This document shows, one piece after another, positions 1 to 8,079 of a DNA stretch of 64,000 bases; the first letter of the stretch is position 1, and each line of letters opens with the position of its first letter. The stretch is from positions 1,178,001 through 1,242,000 of the forward strand of contig CBDFIY010000003.1 in the NCBI GenBank assembly GCA_965248335.1, read 5' to 3'. The position numbers and the translations under genes were made by a program. The notes below the pieces were generated by a model that did not search any database, was not told the origin of the DNA, and saw only the letters and a program-made list of their open reading frames with translations. The stretch is from CAKMZU01 sp965248335 (GTDB lineage: Bacteria; Pseudomonadota; Gammaproteobacteria; Pseudomonadales; DT-91).

Positions 1-1356
1 GCGCGCGATAAATTCGAATCAACGCATCTACAGTTGCATGGAATACATGCGCTTGATATTTCCGAAAGTTTGATGCTGACGACAAAGGCATATTGGCAAA
101 CCTTCGATCGTACATGGTTTCGCCTTCAAGGACTCGGGCAAGGGGGAGCAACGCTTGCGCAAGTGTTAGCATCGCCTAAAGTATATAGTCGGTATATGGA
201 TATCATTGAAGGTACGCAAGATACCAACCCTTCCGATGACAAGGAGACACTGGTTTTCACCAACAATGCACGTGAATATGCATCGCAAGGTATTGAATCT
301 CGGCTAGCAATTGATTTTGACACCTTTGGCTTAAATCATGAGCTAACGACAGGTATTCGCTATCATCAAGATGGCGTGGATAGGGATGAGCCACAATATG
401 GCTATCTGATGCAGCAAGGCGAGCTTGTATTTGATGGCTATGGTGTGCGACACCTTAGTCTTAACCGTTCAGAATCCAAGGCCGTTGCCCTGTTTGTGCA
501 TGATCAAATACGCTTTAATGACTGGGTTTTAACACTGGGTACACGTTTTGAAGCCATAGAGGATGATTATAAAAACTTCCAAAATAAAGCACTGGATAAA
601 TCCAGAAGCACGCAGGTGATTGTCCCAGGCATTGGTCTTTATTATCAGTGGACAGACCAAATAGGCGTGTTGGCAGGTGTTAATAAAGGATTTTCACCCG
701 CAGGAGCCAGTGCAGATACCAATGTTAATCCAGAAGAAAGCATTAATTATGAGTATGGCGTGCGCTTTAATGAAGATGCGTTATCTTTAGAGGCGATTGG
801 CTTTTTTAGTGACTATAGCAATTTGATTGCACGCTGTACGGCAAGTGCCGGTTGCATTAATCAATCGTTTAATGGTGGGCAAGTAGCCGTTTACGGTGCG
901 GAGGTTCTTGCTGACTACAGCTATAAGCTGGAGGAATTCACCTTTCCTATTAATTTGAGTTATACCTATACAGAGTCTGAATTCCAGACAGGGTTTCCAC
1001 AGTGGGGAGACGTAAAAAAAGGCGATGAACTACCCTATTTGCCCAAGCATCAGCTTCGTTTGTTAGCCGGCGTTGAGGCTGATGACTGGCGACTCACCGC
1101 GGCACTTAATTATCGCGGTGAAATGCGTGAAGTTGCAGGGCAAGCGGGGCAGGTAGGCGATTCGATTTTTGAGAAGCCTATTGCCGCACTGGTCACGATC
1201 GATCTCGCCGGTATGTATCAGGTAATGCCGAACCTTGCAGTGAAGCTCGGCATTGACAATTTACTGGATACCCAGCAAATTGTTTCCTCGCGGCCTACAG
1301 GTGCAAGGCCGAATAAGCCTCTTTCAGCGGTAGGCACGTTGTCTTATCAGTTTTAG
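1..1356 (+). CDS. TonB-dependent siderophore receptor, FecA-like, C-terminal part (5' truncated by window edge)
   Basis: The reading frame is open from base 1, so the true start lies upstream and about 451 residues of the C-terminal beta-barrel are seen. The protein would sit in the outer membrane and import a ferric chelate using TonB energy. The repeated amphipathic beta-strand pattern, turns rich in Asp/Asn, and the C-terminal strand ending in ..VGTLSYQF with a terminal Phe are typical of TonB-dependent barrels. The early segment, with a YWQTFDRTWFRLQ stretch, resembles the FecA (ferric dicitrate) branch. The plug domain and TonB box are outside the window, so the substrate cannot be fixed. 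No terminator is obvious before the convergent methyltransferase gene, 50 bp away. Confidence 0.85.
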   Translation, partial: ARDKFESTHLQLHGIHALDISESLMLTTKAYWQTFDRTWFRLQGLGQGGATLAQVLASPKVYSRYMDIIEGTQDTNPSDDKETLVFTNNAREYASQGIESRLAIDFDTFGLNHELTTGIRYHQDGVDRDEPQYGYLMQQGELVFDGYGVRHLSLNRSESKAVALFVHDQIRFNDWVLTLGTRFEAIEDDYKNFQNKALDKSRSTQVIVPGIGLYYQWTDQIGVLAGVNKGFSPAGASADTNVNPEESINYEYGVRFNEDALSLEAIGFFSDYSNLIARCTASAGCINQSFNGGQVAVYGAEVLADYSYKLEEFTFPINLSYTYTESEFQTGFPQWGDVKKGDELPYLPKHQLRLLAGVEADDWRLTAALNYRGEMREVAGQAGQVGDSIFEKPIAALVTIDLAGMYQVMPNLAVKLGIDNLLDTQQIVSSRPTGARPNKPLSAVGTLSYQF

Positions 1357-1403
1357 GTGAGTCTGTTTGCTTGATCCGGCAAAATCTATTTCTTTTGGCG
1401 ATC

Positions 1404-2219
1404 CTATGTTTTTTTGGCAATAATGGTCAGTTGCGCCTCATCCCACCGTAGGGGGGAGGCGTGCATTTGGTGAGAAGCGTCAAGATACCCTTGAGCAAAA
1501 TCGTCCAGATAGGATTCGGCCAAAGTAGGGTTTGTTTTAGCAATAAACTTGGCACCTTCGAGCCACTGTTTAATAAAGGCTTTGAGTGCTTCCCTGTCCT
1601 TAAAATTAACACTTTTTCTGTTTATGCTGAGCTCCTCAATAATAAACCCACTTTCAATAAGTGATGTTTCGTAGTCGCCGATACGATTGATGAAGTGTGA
1701 AGACTCAAATTCAGCTAGATTTGCTCGATATTTTTTATTTTCACGTAATCGGGTGAGTATGGCGTCAAGGTGTTTAAAGTGATTCAAGCAGACCGTTCTT
1801 GCGACAAAAATGCCATTTGGGTTCAGGCTTCTGTATATTTTTGCAAACAGAGGCGCTAAGTCATCAGTGGGTATCCAATGGAGTACATAGGCAGAGAAAA
1901 CAAGATCGACGCTGTGAGGTGGTTGAAAATCTTGTGCGCTTTCATGATATAGCTTCACGTTAGTATTTTCAGAAAAGCGTTTTATTGCATATTCATACAT
2001 GGAGTCAGAAGGGTCGTTACCAACAAGGCTGGCGTCAGGGAAATTATCTAGAAGCGGTTGTATATTATTACCCGAACCACAACCTACATCCCAAATATGT
2101 TTTATATTTGGCGAATGCGCTATTTCCTGAATAAGTTGAGTCGAGAATTTTTGCTGAGGTTGTGAGTTTTTTGAATACGCTTCAGCGTACCAAACAGCTT
2201 GGCTATCATTAATGGTCAT
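1404..2219 (-). CDS. class I SAM-dependent methyltransferase (trans-aconitate methyltransferase-like)
   Basis: A cytosolic methyltransferase of about 271 aa. Motif I is clear (IWDVGCGSGNNIQPLL, followed by an acidic NDPSDSMYEYA region that would bind the ribose of SAM), and the post-motif FSAYVLHWI matches the Tam/UbiE-type fold. I chose the ATG at 2219 (MTINDSQAVWYAEAYSK), where family similarity begins; the frame is open to 2324, but the extra 35 residues look non-coding and run up to a small repeat derivative. It is convergent with the TonB receptor. The acceptor substrate cannot be read from the sequence; trans-aconitate is only the nearest named relative that comes to mind. Confidence 0.75.
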   Translation of the reverse strand: MTINDSQAVWYAEAYSKNSQPQQKFSTQLIQEIAHSPNIKHIWDVGCGSGNNIQPLLDNFPDASLVGNDPSDSMYEYAIKRFSENTNVKLYHESAQDFQPPHSVDLVFSAYVLHWIPTDDLAPLFAKIYRSLNPNGIFVARTVCLNHFKHLDAILTRLRENKKYRANLAEFESSHFINRIGDYETSLIESGFIIEELSINRKSVNFKDREALKAFIKQWLEGAKFIAKTNPTLAESYLDDFAQGYLDASHQMHASPLRWDEAQLTIIAKKT

Positions 2220-2328
2220 TATGAGCCTAAGAGTCGTTTTGAGTATTTCATGACGGGTGGTGCTTTTTCTCAATAAAAAGAGAGGCATTGTCTTTTTTAA
2301 TGCAAAGAATATAATCTTTCTCATTATA

Positions 2329-2357
2329 TATACCCATCTTCAAGGGTGATCGGTATA
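2329..2357. repeat. 29-bp deletion derivative of the TATACC palindromic repeat
   Basis: The sequence begins TATACCCATC and continues directly into the last 19 bases of the full 128-bp repeat, ending GATCGGTATA. It looks like a full copy that lost its central 99 bases between two CATC tetranucleotides. It still forms a short hairpin. It lies just upstream of the methyltransferase gene. Confidence 0.75.
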
Positions 2358-2759
2358 AATGTTTATATTGAGACCAGAGAGTAAGAGAAAAGTTTTCTAA
2401 ATGCATTTTAAAAATAGAGTGTTGTAGATAAATTATCTAATGGTTAACCGAAATTTTTTATGAAATCTACGACAGTGTTATGGCGATTTTTTTACAAAGT
2501 AAATGTTCCTAATAAGTAAAGGTAATGGACAGGGTCATAGCTTTTAATTGGGGGTGCTTGCCTTTCTTTTAAAGAATAAATCCACCCATAAAGATGAACT
2601 ATTAGCAGTTATATTGATCTATAGAGCTTTACTTTATATATCTGCATGGGTCTTTATATGGACGGAGTTTGGAATAATAGATGTGGCGTTCGGGATAGTT
2701 TCACTTTATGGTGCCTAGCCTACGACCTGTTAATATGTACCTATGTGACGGCAAATAAA
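2358..2759. other. AT-rich intergenic region without recognised features
   Basis: About 400 bp lie between the methyltransferase and the DUF924 gene. The frame of the DUF924 gene stays open back to an ATG at 2646, but the extra 38 residues show no family resemblance. I see no RNA gene, repeat or convincing terminator here. Both flanking promoters (the methyltransferase and DUF924 genes are divergent) should lie here. Confidence 0.4.
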
Positions 2760-3299
2760 ATGAAGGACGATTATAAAGCGGTGTTAGATTTTTGGTTTGT
2801 TGAGCTTAAGCCAGAGCAACATTTTCTTAAGGACCCATCGCTGGACTCAACGATCCGCAAGCGTTTTTTAAACGTGCATGCTAAGGCAGCGAAGGGCGAA
2901 TTACATCATTGGCGACAATCACCGGAAGGTGCTGTGGCAGAAATCATTCTGCTGGATCAAATGTCTCGGAATATCTATCGCGGTACCCCTTTATCCTTTG
3001 CCTGTGATCCTGTGGCATTAACGATCGCGCAGCAGGTCGTTGATTCGGGTGGCCTTGATAAATTGCCACCAAAATATCAAGAACTTGTTTTGATGCCGTA
3101 TATGCATAGTGAATCAAAAGTGCTTCATGATGAAGCGGTGGTTTTGCGTGCAAAATATAAACTCGACAATACGTGGGAAATAAAGCATAGAAATATTATT
3201 GATCGATTTGGACGTTATCCACATCGTAATATTATTCTTGGCCGACAATCCACAGCAGAAGAGATTAAATTTTTAAAACAGCCCGACTCTTCATTTTGA
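2760..3299 (+). CDS. DUF924 family protein
   Basis: A 179-aa protein of the DUF924 family, which has a TPR-like all-helical fold and no settled function. Family hallmarks are visible: the opening VLDFWFVELKPEQHF, the central ILLDQMSRNIYRGTP with its invariant Asp-Gln-Met-Ser-Arg-Asn, and the C-terminal DRFGRYPHRNIILGR. The length is normal for the family (about 180-190 aa). The ATG at 2760 is preferred over 2646 because similarity begins at once (MKDDYKAVLDFWF). It is a single gene followed by a copy of the 128-bp repeat. Confidence 0.85.
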   Translation: MKDDYKAVLDFWFVELKPEQHFLKDPSLDSTIRKRFLNVHAKAAKGELHHWRQSPEGAVAEIILLDQMSRNIYRGTPLSFACDPVALTIAQQVVDSGGLDKLPPKYQELVLMPYMHSESKVLHDEAVVLRAKYKLDNTWEIKHRNIIDRFGRYPHRNIILGRQSTAEEIKFLKQPDSSF

Positions 3300-3329
3300 T
3301 GTTGCCGATAAGTTTTAATTAACCCGTTA

Positions 3330-3456
3330 TATACCGATCACCCTTGAAGATGCAATGGCGTTGGCCGCGCTCGCTCCCCCCAATCACTTACTAGACTGTA
3401 AGCTCATGGGATTCGCTCGCTTGCCGCCTCTTGCATCTTCAATTCCGATGGGTATA
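3330..3456 (-). repeat. TATACC palindromic repeat, copy 1 (127 bp)
   Basis: The element runs from TATACCGATC to GATGGGTATA. It is an imperfect palindrome whose two arms (CGCTCGCT..CCCCAATCACTTAC and GTAAGCTCATGGG..AGCGAGCG in mirrored form) can fold into one long hairpin. The orientation is opposite to copies 3 and 4. It lies directly upstream of the kefF-like gene; a longer reading of that gene from 3355 would start inside the repeat and is rejected. Confidence 0.9.
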
Positions 3457-3486
3457 AGTCTTCTTGTCTTAGTGAAAGGGGGTGAT

Positions 3487-4107
3487 GTGCCAGAACTCAA
3501 TAAGGTGCTTGTGCTTTATGCCCACCCCTCGCAACATCACTCTGAAATAAATCGCCATCTCTTTGATGTGGCCTGCGATATGGAATATGTCACTGCTGTT
3601 GACCTTTATGCCGAATACCCCAATTTTCGGATTGATGTCAATAAAGAGCATGATCGTTTGCGGTCACATGAAATCATTATTTTTTTATTTCCCATCTACT
3701 GGTATTCAACGCCAGCTATTTTAAAAGAATGGCAGGATCTTGTTTTGGATTATGGTTTTGCTTATGACGCTCGTAGAAGTGCTTTGGCGGGTAAAACATT
3801 TTTTTGTGCTGTGAGTGCAGGTGGAAGTAAAACAGCCTATGAGCATCAGGGCGCCGTTCATTTTAGTCTGCAGGAATTATTTCGACCGCTGGAGCAAATG
3901 GCCTTACTGATGGGGATGAAATATCTTCCGCCTTTTGTTTTATTTGATTCACGAACAGCCGTTAAAGAAAAAAGGTTAGAGGTACATCTTGAGCAGTTTT
4001 ACTCTTTGCTAAAGGCCTGTATCAAAGGCGAGTTGTCTGCGGAGAAAGTGGTCAATCTAACGATATTGAGTGATGGCGCGTCTAGTGGCAAGAAAGTTTC
4101 GTTGTGA
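3487..4107 (+). CDS. NAD(P)H oxidoreductase of the KefF/KefG (MdaB-like flavodoxin) family
   Basis: A 206-aa cytosolic flavoprotein that would act as the ancillary subunit of the glutathione-gated K+/H+ antiporter encoded next to it. Visible family features are the N-terminal VLVLYAHPSQHHSEINRHL (flavin phosphate loop), IIFLFPIYWYSTPAILKEW and a GKTFFCAVSAGG segment. The GTG at 3487 is chosen because an AAAGGGGG ribosome-binding site ends four to five bases upstream and because the alternative 5' extension lies inside the 128-bp repeat. The stop overlaps the start of the antiporter gene by 4 bp (GTGA), so the two are translationally coupled. kefF or kefG cannot be told apart here. Confidence 0.85.
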   Translation: MPELNKVLVLYAHPSQHHSEINRHLFDVACDMEYVTAVDLYAEYPNFRIDVNKEHDRLRSHEIIIFLFPIYWYSTPAILKEWQDLVLDYGFAYDARRSALAGKTFFCAVSAGGSKTAYEHQGAVHFSLQELFRPLEQMALLMGMKYLPPFVLFDSRTAVKEKRLEVHLEQFYSLLKACIKGELSAEKVVNLTILSDGASSGKKVSL

Positions 4108-6020
4108 CAACTTATTTTATTCAAACATTTATCTACTTAGCATCTGCTGTTGTTGTTGTCCCCATAGCAAAGCGGCTTGGGTTAGGTTCGGTTTCAGGTT
4201 ACCTCATTGCCGGTATTATCATAGGCCCCGTTACCGGGCTCGTTGGTAACGAGACGTCGACGTTACAACACTACGCTGAATTTGGTGTGGTGATGATGCT
4301 GTTTCTCGTCGGTATCGAGCTCGAACCTAAAATGTTGTGGTCTATGCGGCATAAACTTATTGGTCTAGGAGGGCTGCAAGTTATATTAACCACGGCTGCT
4401 ATCATGGGTATTGCTCTGTTTTTTAATGTGATGTGGCAAGTTGCGCTTACTATCGGGTTAATTTTTTCTCTTTCTTCAACAGCGATTGTTTTGCAAACCT
4501 TAAGCGAAAAAGGTCTGACGCAAACACAAGGAGGCGTGAATACGTTTTCGGTATTGCTGTTTCAAGATGTTGCCGTTATTCCTATGCTGGGGCTGATACC
4601 TTTACTCTCTTTGCCATTGTTGATAGAAAAAGCAAAAAGTGGGATACAAACAGCATCGGTAAGTCATGAAGATTTGTCCCTCGTTGCACACCTGAATGAT
4701 TGGGCTTATGCCGGGGCGATTCTTGCCGTTATTGCTTTAGTGGTTGTCGGTGGCCACTTTCTAAGCCGCCCACTTTTTCAGTTTGTCGCTAAATCGTCAC
4801 TTCGGGATATTTTTACAGCGACAGCGTTGATGATTGTGATAGGTGTTGCTGCACTGATGAGTCTTATTGGATTATCTCCTGCGTTAGGTACTTTTTTGGC
4901 GGGGGTGGTGTTGGCAAATAGCGAATTTAAGCATGAATTGGAATCTAACATCGAGCCTTTTAAAGGTCTTTTGATGGGTTTGTTTTTTATCACTGTGGGA
5001 GCCAGTATTCATTTTGGCCTGCTGTTTGAAAATATATACTGGGTACTTGGGCTCACGCTCGGCGTGATTGTGTTGAAAGCCGTGATTCTATGGGTGCTAA
5101 GCTGGGTTTTTAATATTCAGGGACGGGATCGATGGCTGCTCGCCCTGAGCCTTGCACAGACAGGGGAGTTTGGTTTTGTTTTATTGAATTATTCAACGCA
5201 ACATTATGTTATACCTACTCAAATCGCTTCCTTGCTGTCGCTTGTTGTTGCTTTATCTATGTGCTTGACCCCGTTGCTTTTTATTCTCTTCGATAAGGTT
5301 ATCTCACCATTGTATAAACCTAGCAGGCATGCAAAAACACCCGATGCCATTGATGAAAAAGGGACAGTGATTATTGCAGGTATTGGTCGTTTTGGTCAGA
5401 TCGTAAATCGATTTTTAATGGCTAATGGATTTGAAACAGTGGCGATTGATCATCGACCCCAGCAGGTTGAGTTAATGCGCACGATTAATATTAAGAGTTT
5501 TTATGGTGATGCAACGCGCCTTGAGTTACTGCACACAGCGGGTATGAGTGATACTCGGTTATTCGTGGTGGCCATTGATGGTAAAGAAGATGCGGTTACA
5601 TTAGTGAAAGAAGTCAAGAAGGCCTACCCTCACGTTAGCATTTTTGTAAGGGCATTTGACCGGAGGCATTATTTTTCGCTGCTTTCGGCCGGTGCGGATT
5701 TTGTCGTGAGTGAAACATACCTTTCTGCTTTAGAGTTAGGGCAGGAAGCATTAAAAAATTTAGGCATACACCCTTTTAGGGCATTGCAACAAAAAGCCAT
5801 TTTTATTGAAGCTGAGCTCAGCTATCAGGAGCGCCTTTATCAAGTTTGGTTAAATAATAGCGATGAAAAGAAGATGTTCAATAGTGATTATCGCGAGCTG
5901 TTTTTACAGTTAGAGGCCGTTATTGAAGAGTCGATGCAAAAGGTTCGATATAAAGAAGAGGTGACTCAAGGTGGTGCGTGGCAGGCTTCAGCCGAGCACC
6001 GTACAGATAACGTGGATTGA
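4104..6020 (+). CDS. glutathione-regulated K+/H+ antiporter, KefB/KefC type
   Basis: A 638-aa inner-membrane protein: about 12 hydrophobic helices of the CPA2 Na+/H+ exchanger fold (residues about 5-390), then a cytosolic RCK/TrkA-N domain (about 410-530) opening with GTVIIAGIGRFGQIVNRFL, the dinucleotide-binding Rossmann loop. In the family, glutathione keeps the channel shut and glutathione adducts of electrophiles open it, acidifying the cytoplasm as protection. The GTG start overlaps the KefF-like gene, which supports the assignment. The C-terminal tail after the RCK domain is short and charged. Kef systems need glutathione, which fits the glutathione synthetase gene at 30.2 kb if that gene is functional. 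Confidence 0.9.
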   Translation: MTTYFIQTFIYLASAVVVVPIAKRLGLGSVSGYLIAGIIIGPVTGLVGNETSTLQHYAEFGVVMMLFLVGIELEPKMLWSMRHKLIGLGGLQVILTTAAIMGIALFFNVMWQVALTIGLIFSLSSTAIVLQTLSEKGLTQTQGGVNTFSVLLFQDVAVIPMLGLIPLLSLPLLIEKAKSGIQTASVSHEDLSLVAHLNDWAYAGAILAVIALVVVGGHFLSRPLFQFVAKSSLRDIFTATALMIVIGVAALMSLIGLSPALGTFLAGVVLANSEFKHELESNIEPFKGLLMGLFFITVGASIHFGLLFENIYWVLGLTLGVIVLKAVILWVLSWVFNIQGRDRWLLALSLAQTGEFGFVLLNYSTQHYVIPTQIASLLSLVVALSMCLTPLLFILFDKVISPLYKPSRHAKTPDAIDEKGTVIIAGIGRFGQIVNRFLMANGFETVAIDHRPQQVELMRTINIKSFYGDATRLELLHTAGMSDTRLFVVAIDGKEDAVTLVKEVKKAYPHVSIFVRAFDRRHYFSLLSAGADFVVSETYLSALELGQEALKNLGIHPFRALQQKAIFIEAELSYQERLYQVWLNNSDEKKMFNSDYRELFLQLEAVIEESMQKVRYKEEVTQGGAWQASAEHRTDNVD

Positions 6021-6025
6021 AATGG

Positions 6026-6496
6026 TCAGCTTGTAGAAAAAAGATCTAGCCCTTTGTCTTTTTTTGCGAGTAAAAGTGGCTGGGTGAGTGTTAAGACAAT
6101 CTGTGCATGCTGGTTGATTAATGTAAATGCAAAGGTGCAGATGCCACGGTCATTTTTTGATGCTGATGCTCTTGTCTCGGTACAGACACCTTTCATATAA
6201 AGCGTATCATTAGGTCTTACGGGTAATTTAAAGGCAAGTTCACTGACGCCGAGGGCCGCAATAACGGCCATTTTCCGTTTTTGCTTGTGTGCGAGTTTGA
6301 CGAAAATGGCATAAATATGCGCCCCTGATGCTGTTAACCCACCATAGGGCGAACTTTCAGCGAGTTTTGGGTCGGTATGAAAAGGCATGGGGTCCCACTG
6401 TTCGGCAAACTGAATAATTTCTTCTTCGGTGATAAGGTGTTCATAGGCAAAAGTGGTATAGCCGACATTTGCATCTTCAAAATAGCACGGGTTCAT
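6026..6496 (-). CDS. MaoC-like (hot-dog fold) acyl dehydratase domain protein
   Basis: A 156-aa single hot-dog domain protein. The hydratase-type motif DPMPFHTDPKLAESSPYGG is clear, with Asp and His at the expected catalytic spacing; the following GLTASGAHIYAIFVKLA is the hydratase helix. Family members act on (R)-3-hydroxyacyl-CoA/enoyl-CoA or on related thioesters; the substrate is not readable. It is convergent with the Kef gene, six bases away. Its start lies 24 bases downstream of the end of the glutaminase gene, so the two could be co-transcribed. Confidence 0.8.
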   Translation of the reverse strand: MNPCYFEDANVGYTTFAYEHLITEEEIIQFAEQWDPMPFHTDPKLAESSPYGGLTASGAHIYAIFVKLAHKQKRKMAVIAALGVSELAFKLPVRPNDTLYMKGVCTETRASASKNDRGICTFAFTLINQHAQIVLTLTQPLLLAKKDKGLDLFSTS

Positions 6497-6519
6497 GGTG
6501 TTCTCATTATTGATTTTTT

Positions 6520-7455
6520 TTAAAATATGGAGCTTGCTGTTTGTGTGGTTAGGAGCTCAAGTGCCTGAATACCTTTATAGGAGTTACCTTTTTTATTCAG
6601 TGGTGGGCTCCAGACAGCGACAGAATAATGATTAGGGTAAATAGCAATGATGCCACCACCTACGCCACTTTTTCCAGGAAGGCCAACGCGAAATGAAAAC
6701 TCACCTGCCTCATCATAAAAGCCGCAGAGCTGCATAATAGCATTAATACGTTTGGTTTTACTTCGGCTGAGTATGCTTTTATGCATGGAAGGCGTTGTAC
6801 CGCCATTGGCTAGAAATAAAAAAGTTTTGGAGAGTTGCTTGCAAGTCATTTCTAGTGAGCATAAGTGGCAATAAAGATCTAAAACGTCATCAGCCGAGTG
6901 ATGAATATTACCAAAGTTCTTCATTAAATTAATGAGCGCTAAGTTTCTAAAACTTGTGGCCTTTTCCGCCTCAGCAATTTTCGGGTTAAAGGTAATGTCA
7001 TACCCTGAAATTTCCTTGATAAAATCAAGTAATTGCTTTTTAGGTTCTGAGGTATGAGAGAGTAATTCATCGCAAATGACAAGTGCGCCTGCATTGATAA
7101 AAGGGTTTCTCGGAATCCCTTTTTCTGTTTCTAGCTGAATGAGTGAATTGAAAGGTGAGCCTGAAGGTTCAACGCCTACTCGCTGCCATAATTGATCACC
7201 TACTTGTTGAAAGGCGAGCGCGAGTGAAAAGACCTTGCTAATACTTTGTAACGAAAAGGGGGTGCTGCTGTCTCCGGCGCAAATCATTTTTTGGTCAATT
7301 GTGCTGAGACAAATGCCGAATTGATTGGGGTTTACTTTATCAAGCCCTGGAATATAGTCAGCGATCTTACCAATATTTTTTTTGTTTTCGAGTGTGTTGT
7401 AAATGCGATTTATGGAATCCTTTAGGCTGATATTTACGCTTAGTTGTTGGGGCAT
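6520..7455 (-). CDS. glsA: glutaminase A
   Basis: A 311-aa serine-dependent beta-lactamase-like glutaminase that hydrolyses L-glutamine to glutamate and ammonia in the cytosol. The active-site region FSLQSISKVFSLALA carries the Ser-x-x-Lys pair, and NPFINAGALVICDEL plus GLPGKSGVGGGIIAIYP are signature segments. The length agrees with the family (about 305-310 aa). The ATG at 7455 is preceded by AGGAG at a good distance. Such enzymes can contribute to acid resistance and glutamate supply. The adjacent downstream gene is the MaoC-like protein. Confidence 0.92.
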   Translation of the reverse strand: MPQQLSVNISLKDSINRIYNTLENKKNIGKIADYIPGLDKVNPNQFGICLSTIDQKMICAGDSSTPFSLQSISKVFSLALAFQQVGDQLWQRVGVEPSGSPFNSLIQLETEKGIPRNPFINAGALVICDELLSHTSEPKKQLLDFIKEISGYDITFNPKIAEAEKATSFRNLALINLMKNFGNIHHSADDVLDLYCHLCSLEMTCKQLSKTFLFLANGGTTPSMHKSILSRSKTKRINAIMQLCGFYDEAGEFSFRVGLPGKSGVGGGIIAIYPNHYSVAVWSPPLNKKGNSYKGIQALELLTTQTASSIF

Positions 7456-7538
7456 GGTGGGCTCCTTGATAGGGTCTGAATGCCGACAAAAGTAGGGAGA
7501 TGCCTTTAATTTATAGAAGGTGGACTATAAAGGTGGTG

Positions 7539-7904
7539 TTAGATCGTTCCCCAGAGTGATGTAATATATAAAAAAATTTGCATCGCTACAGTAAGATAAC
7601 CGAAGGTAATAAAAGTACAACCTAGAAGGCGCGATTTTTTCTCTTTGATCATCGTGAGAGTAAGTCCTATAGAGCCCCCCATAAGAAAAATAGGTGTAAT
7701 GACAGCAAGAATGATGAGCATAACGGGTTTAGGCGTAGCGCCAAAGTAAAGGTAGCTATAGCAGCCTATTTGATAAATGATCAGCAGGATGATGTGAATC
7801 GTGATTCGCCTTTCAAATTGAATCGACGCTAATAAAAAACTTACCGTGAGAGTAATGGGTGCCAAGCCGAAAAAGAGAGCGGTATAAATGGTTGTTGTGA
7901 TCAT
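7539..7904 (-). CDS. small inner-membrane protein of unknown function
   Basis: A 121-aa protein with about four hydrophobic segments (residues about 5-27, 35-52, 58-85 and 93-118) separated by short charged turns, so most of it is membrane. I do not recognise a family. It is transcribed in the same direction as glsA, which starts 84 bases beyond its stop, so it may share an operon. No charged or catalytic residues stand out inside the helices. Confidence 0.55.
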   Translation of the reverse strand: MITTTIYTALFFGLAPITLTVSFLLASIQFERRITIHIILLIIYQIGCYSYLYFGATPKPVMLIILAVITPIFLMGGSIGLTLTMIKEKKSRLLGCTFITFGYLTVAMQIFLYITSLWGTI

Positions 7905-8013
7905 AGCATTATCATAGTCGGCATGTTTAGTTCAGTGATTTCTGGGCAGGGAATGCCTTAAAGGAAAAGTAGTCAATGATTGATTATCTGGCGAGTTGCC
8001 TTAAGGGTAAAAT

Positions 8014-8044
8014 AAAAAAAAGCCCTGAAGTAGCCTTCAGGGCT
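8014..8044 (-). terminator. Rho-independent terminator of the AAA ATPase gene
   Basis: The inverted repeat AGCCCTGAAG / CTTCAGGGCT with a 4-nt loop is followed, reading on the minus strand, by a run of T. It lies 36 bases after the stop codon of the minus-strand AAA ATPase gene. Confidence 0.88.
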
Positions 8045-8079
8045 GTTAATAAAATGCATTAAAGTAAAGCGTATTCGTT

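Noticed and set aside
2646..2759. N-terminal extension of the DUF924 protein
   Set aside because: The extra 38 residues show no similarity to the family, and the ATG at 2760 gives the usual start.
3355..3486. Longer start for the KefF-like gene
   Set aside because: The extension is translated from the 128-bp repeat; a GTG with a strong ribosome-binding site at 3487 fits the family start.
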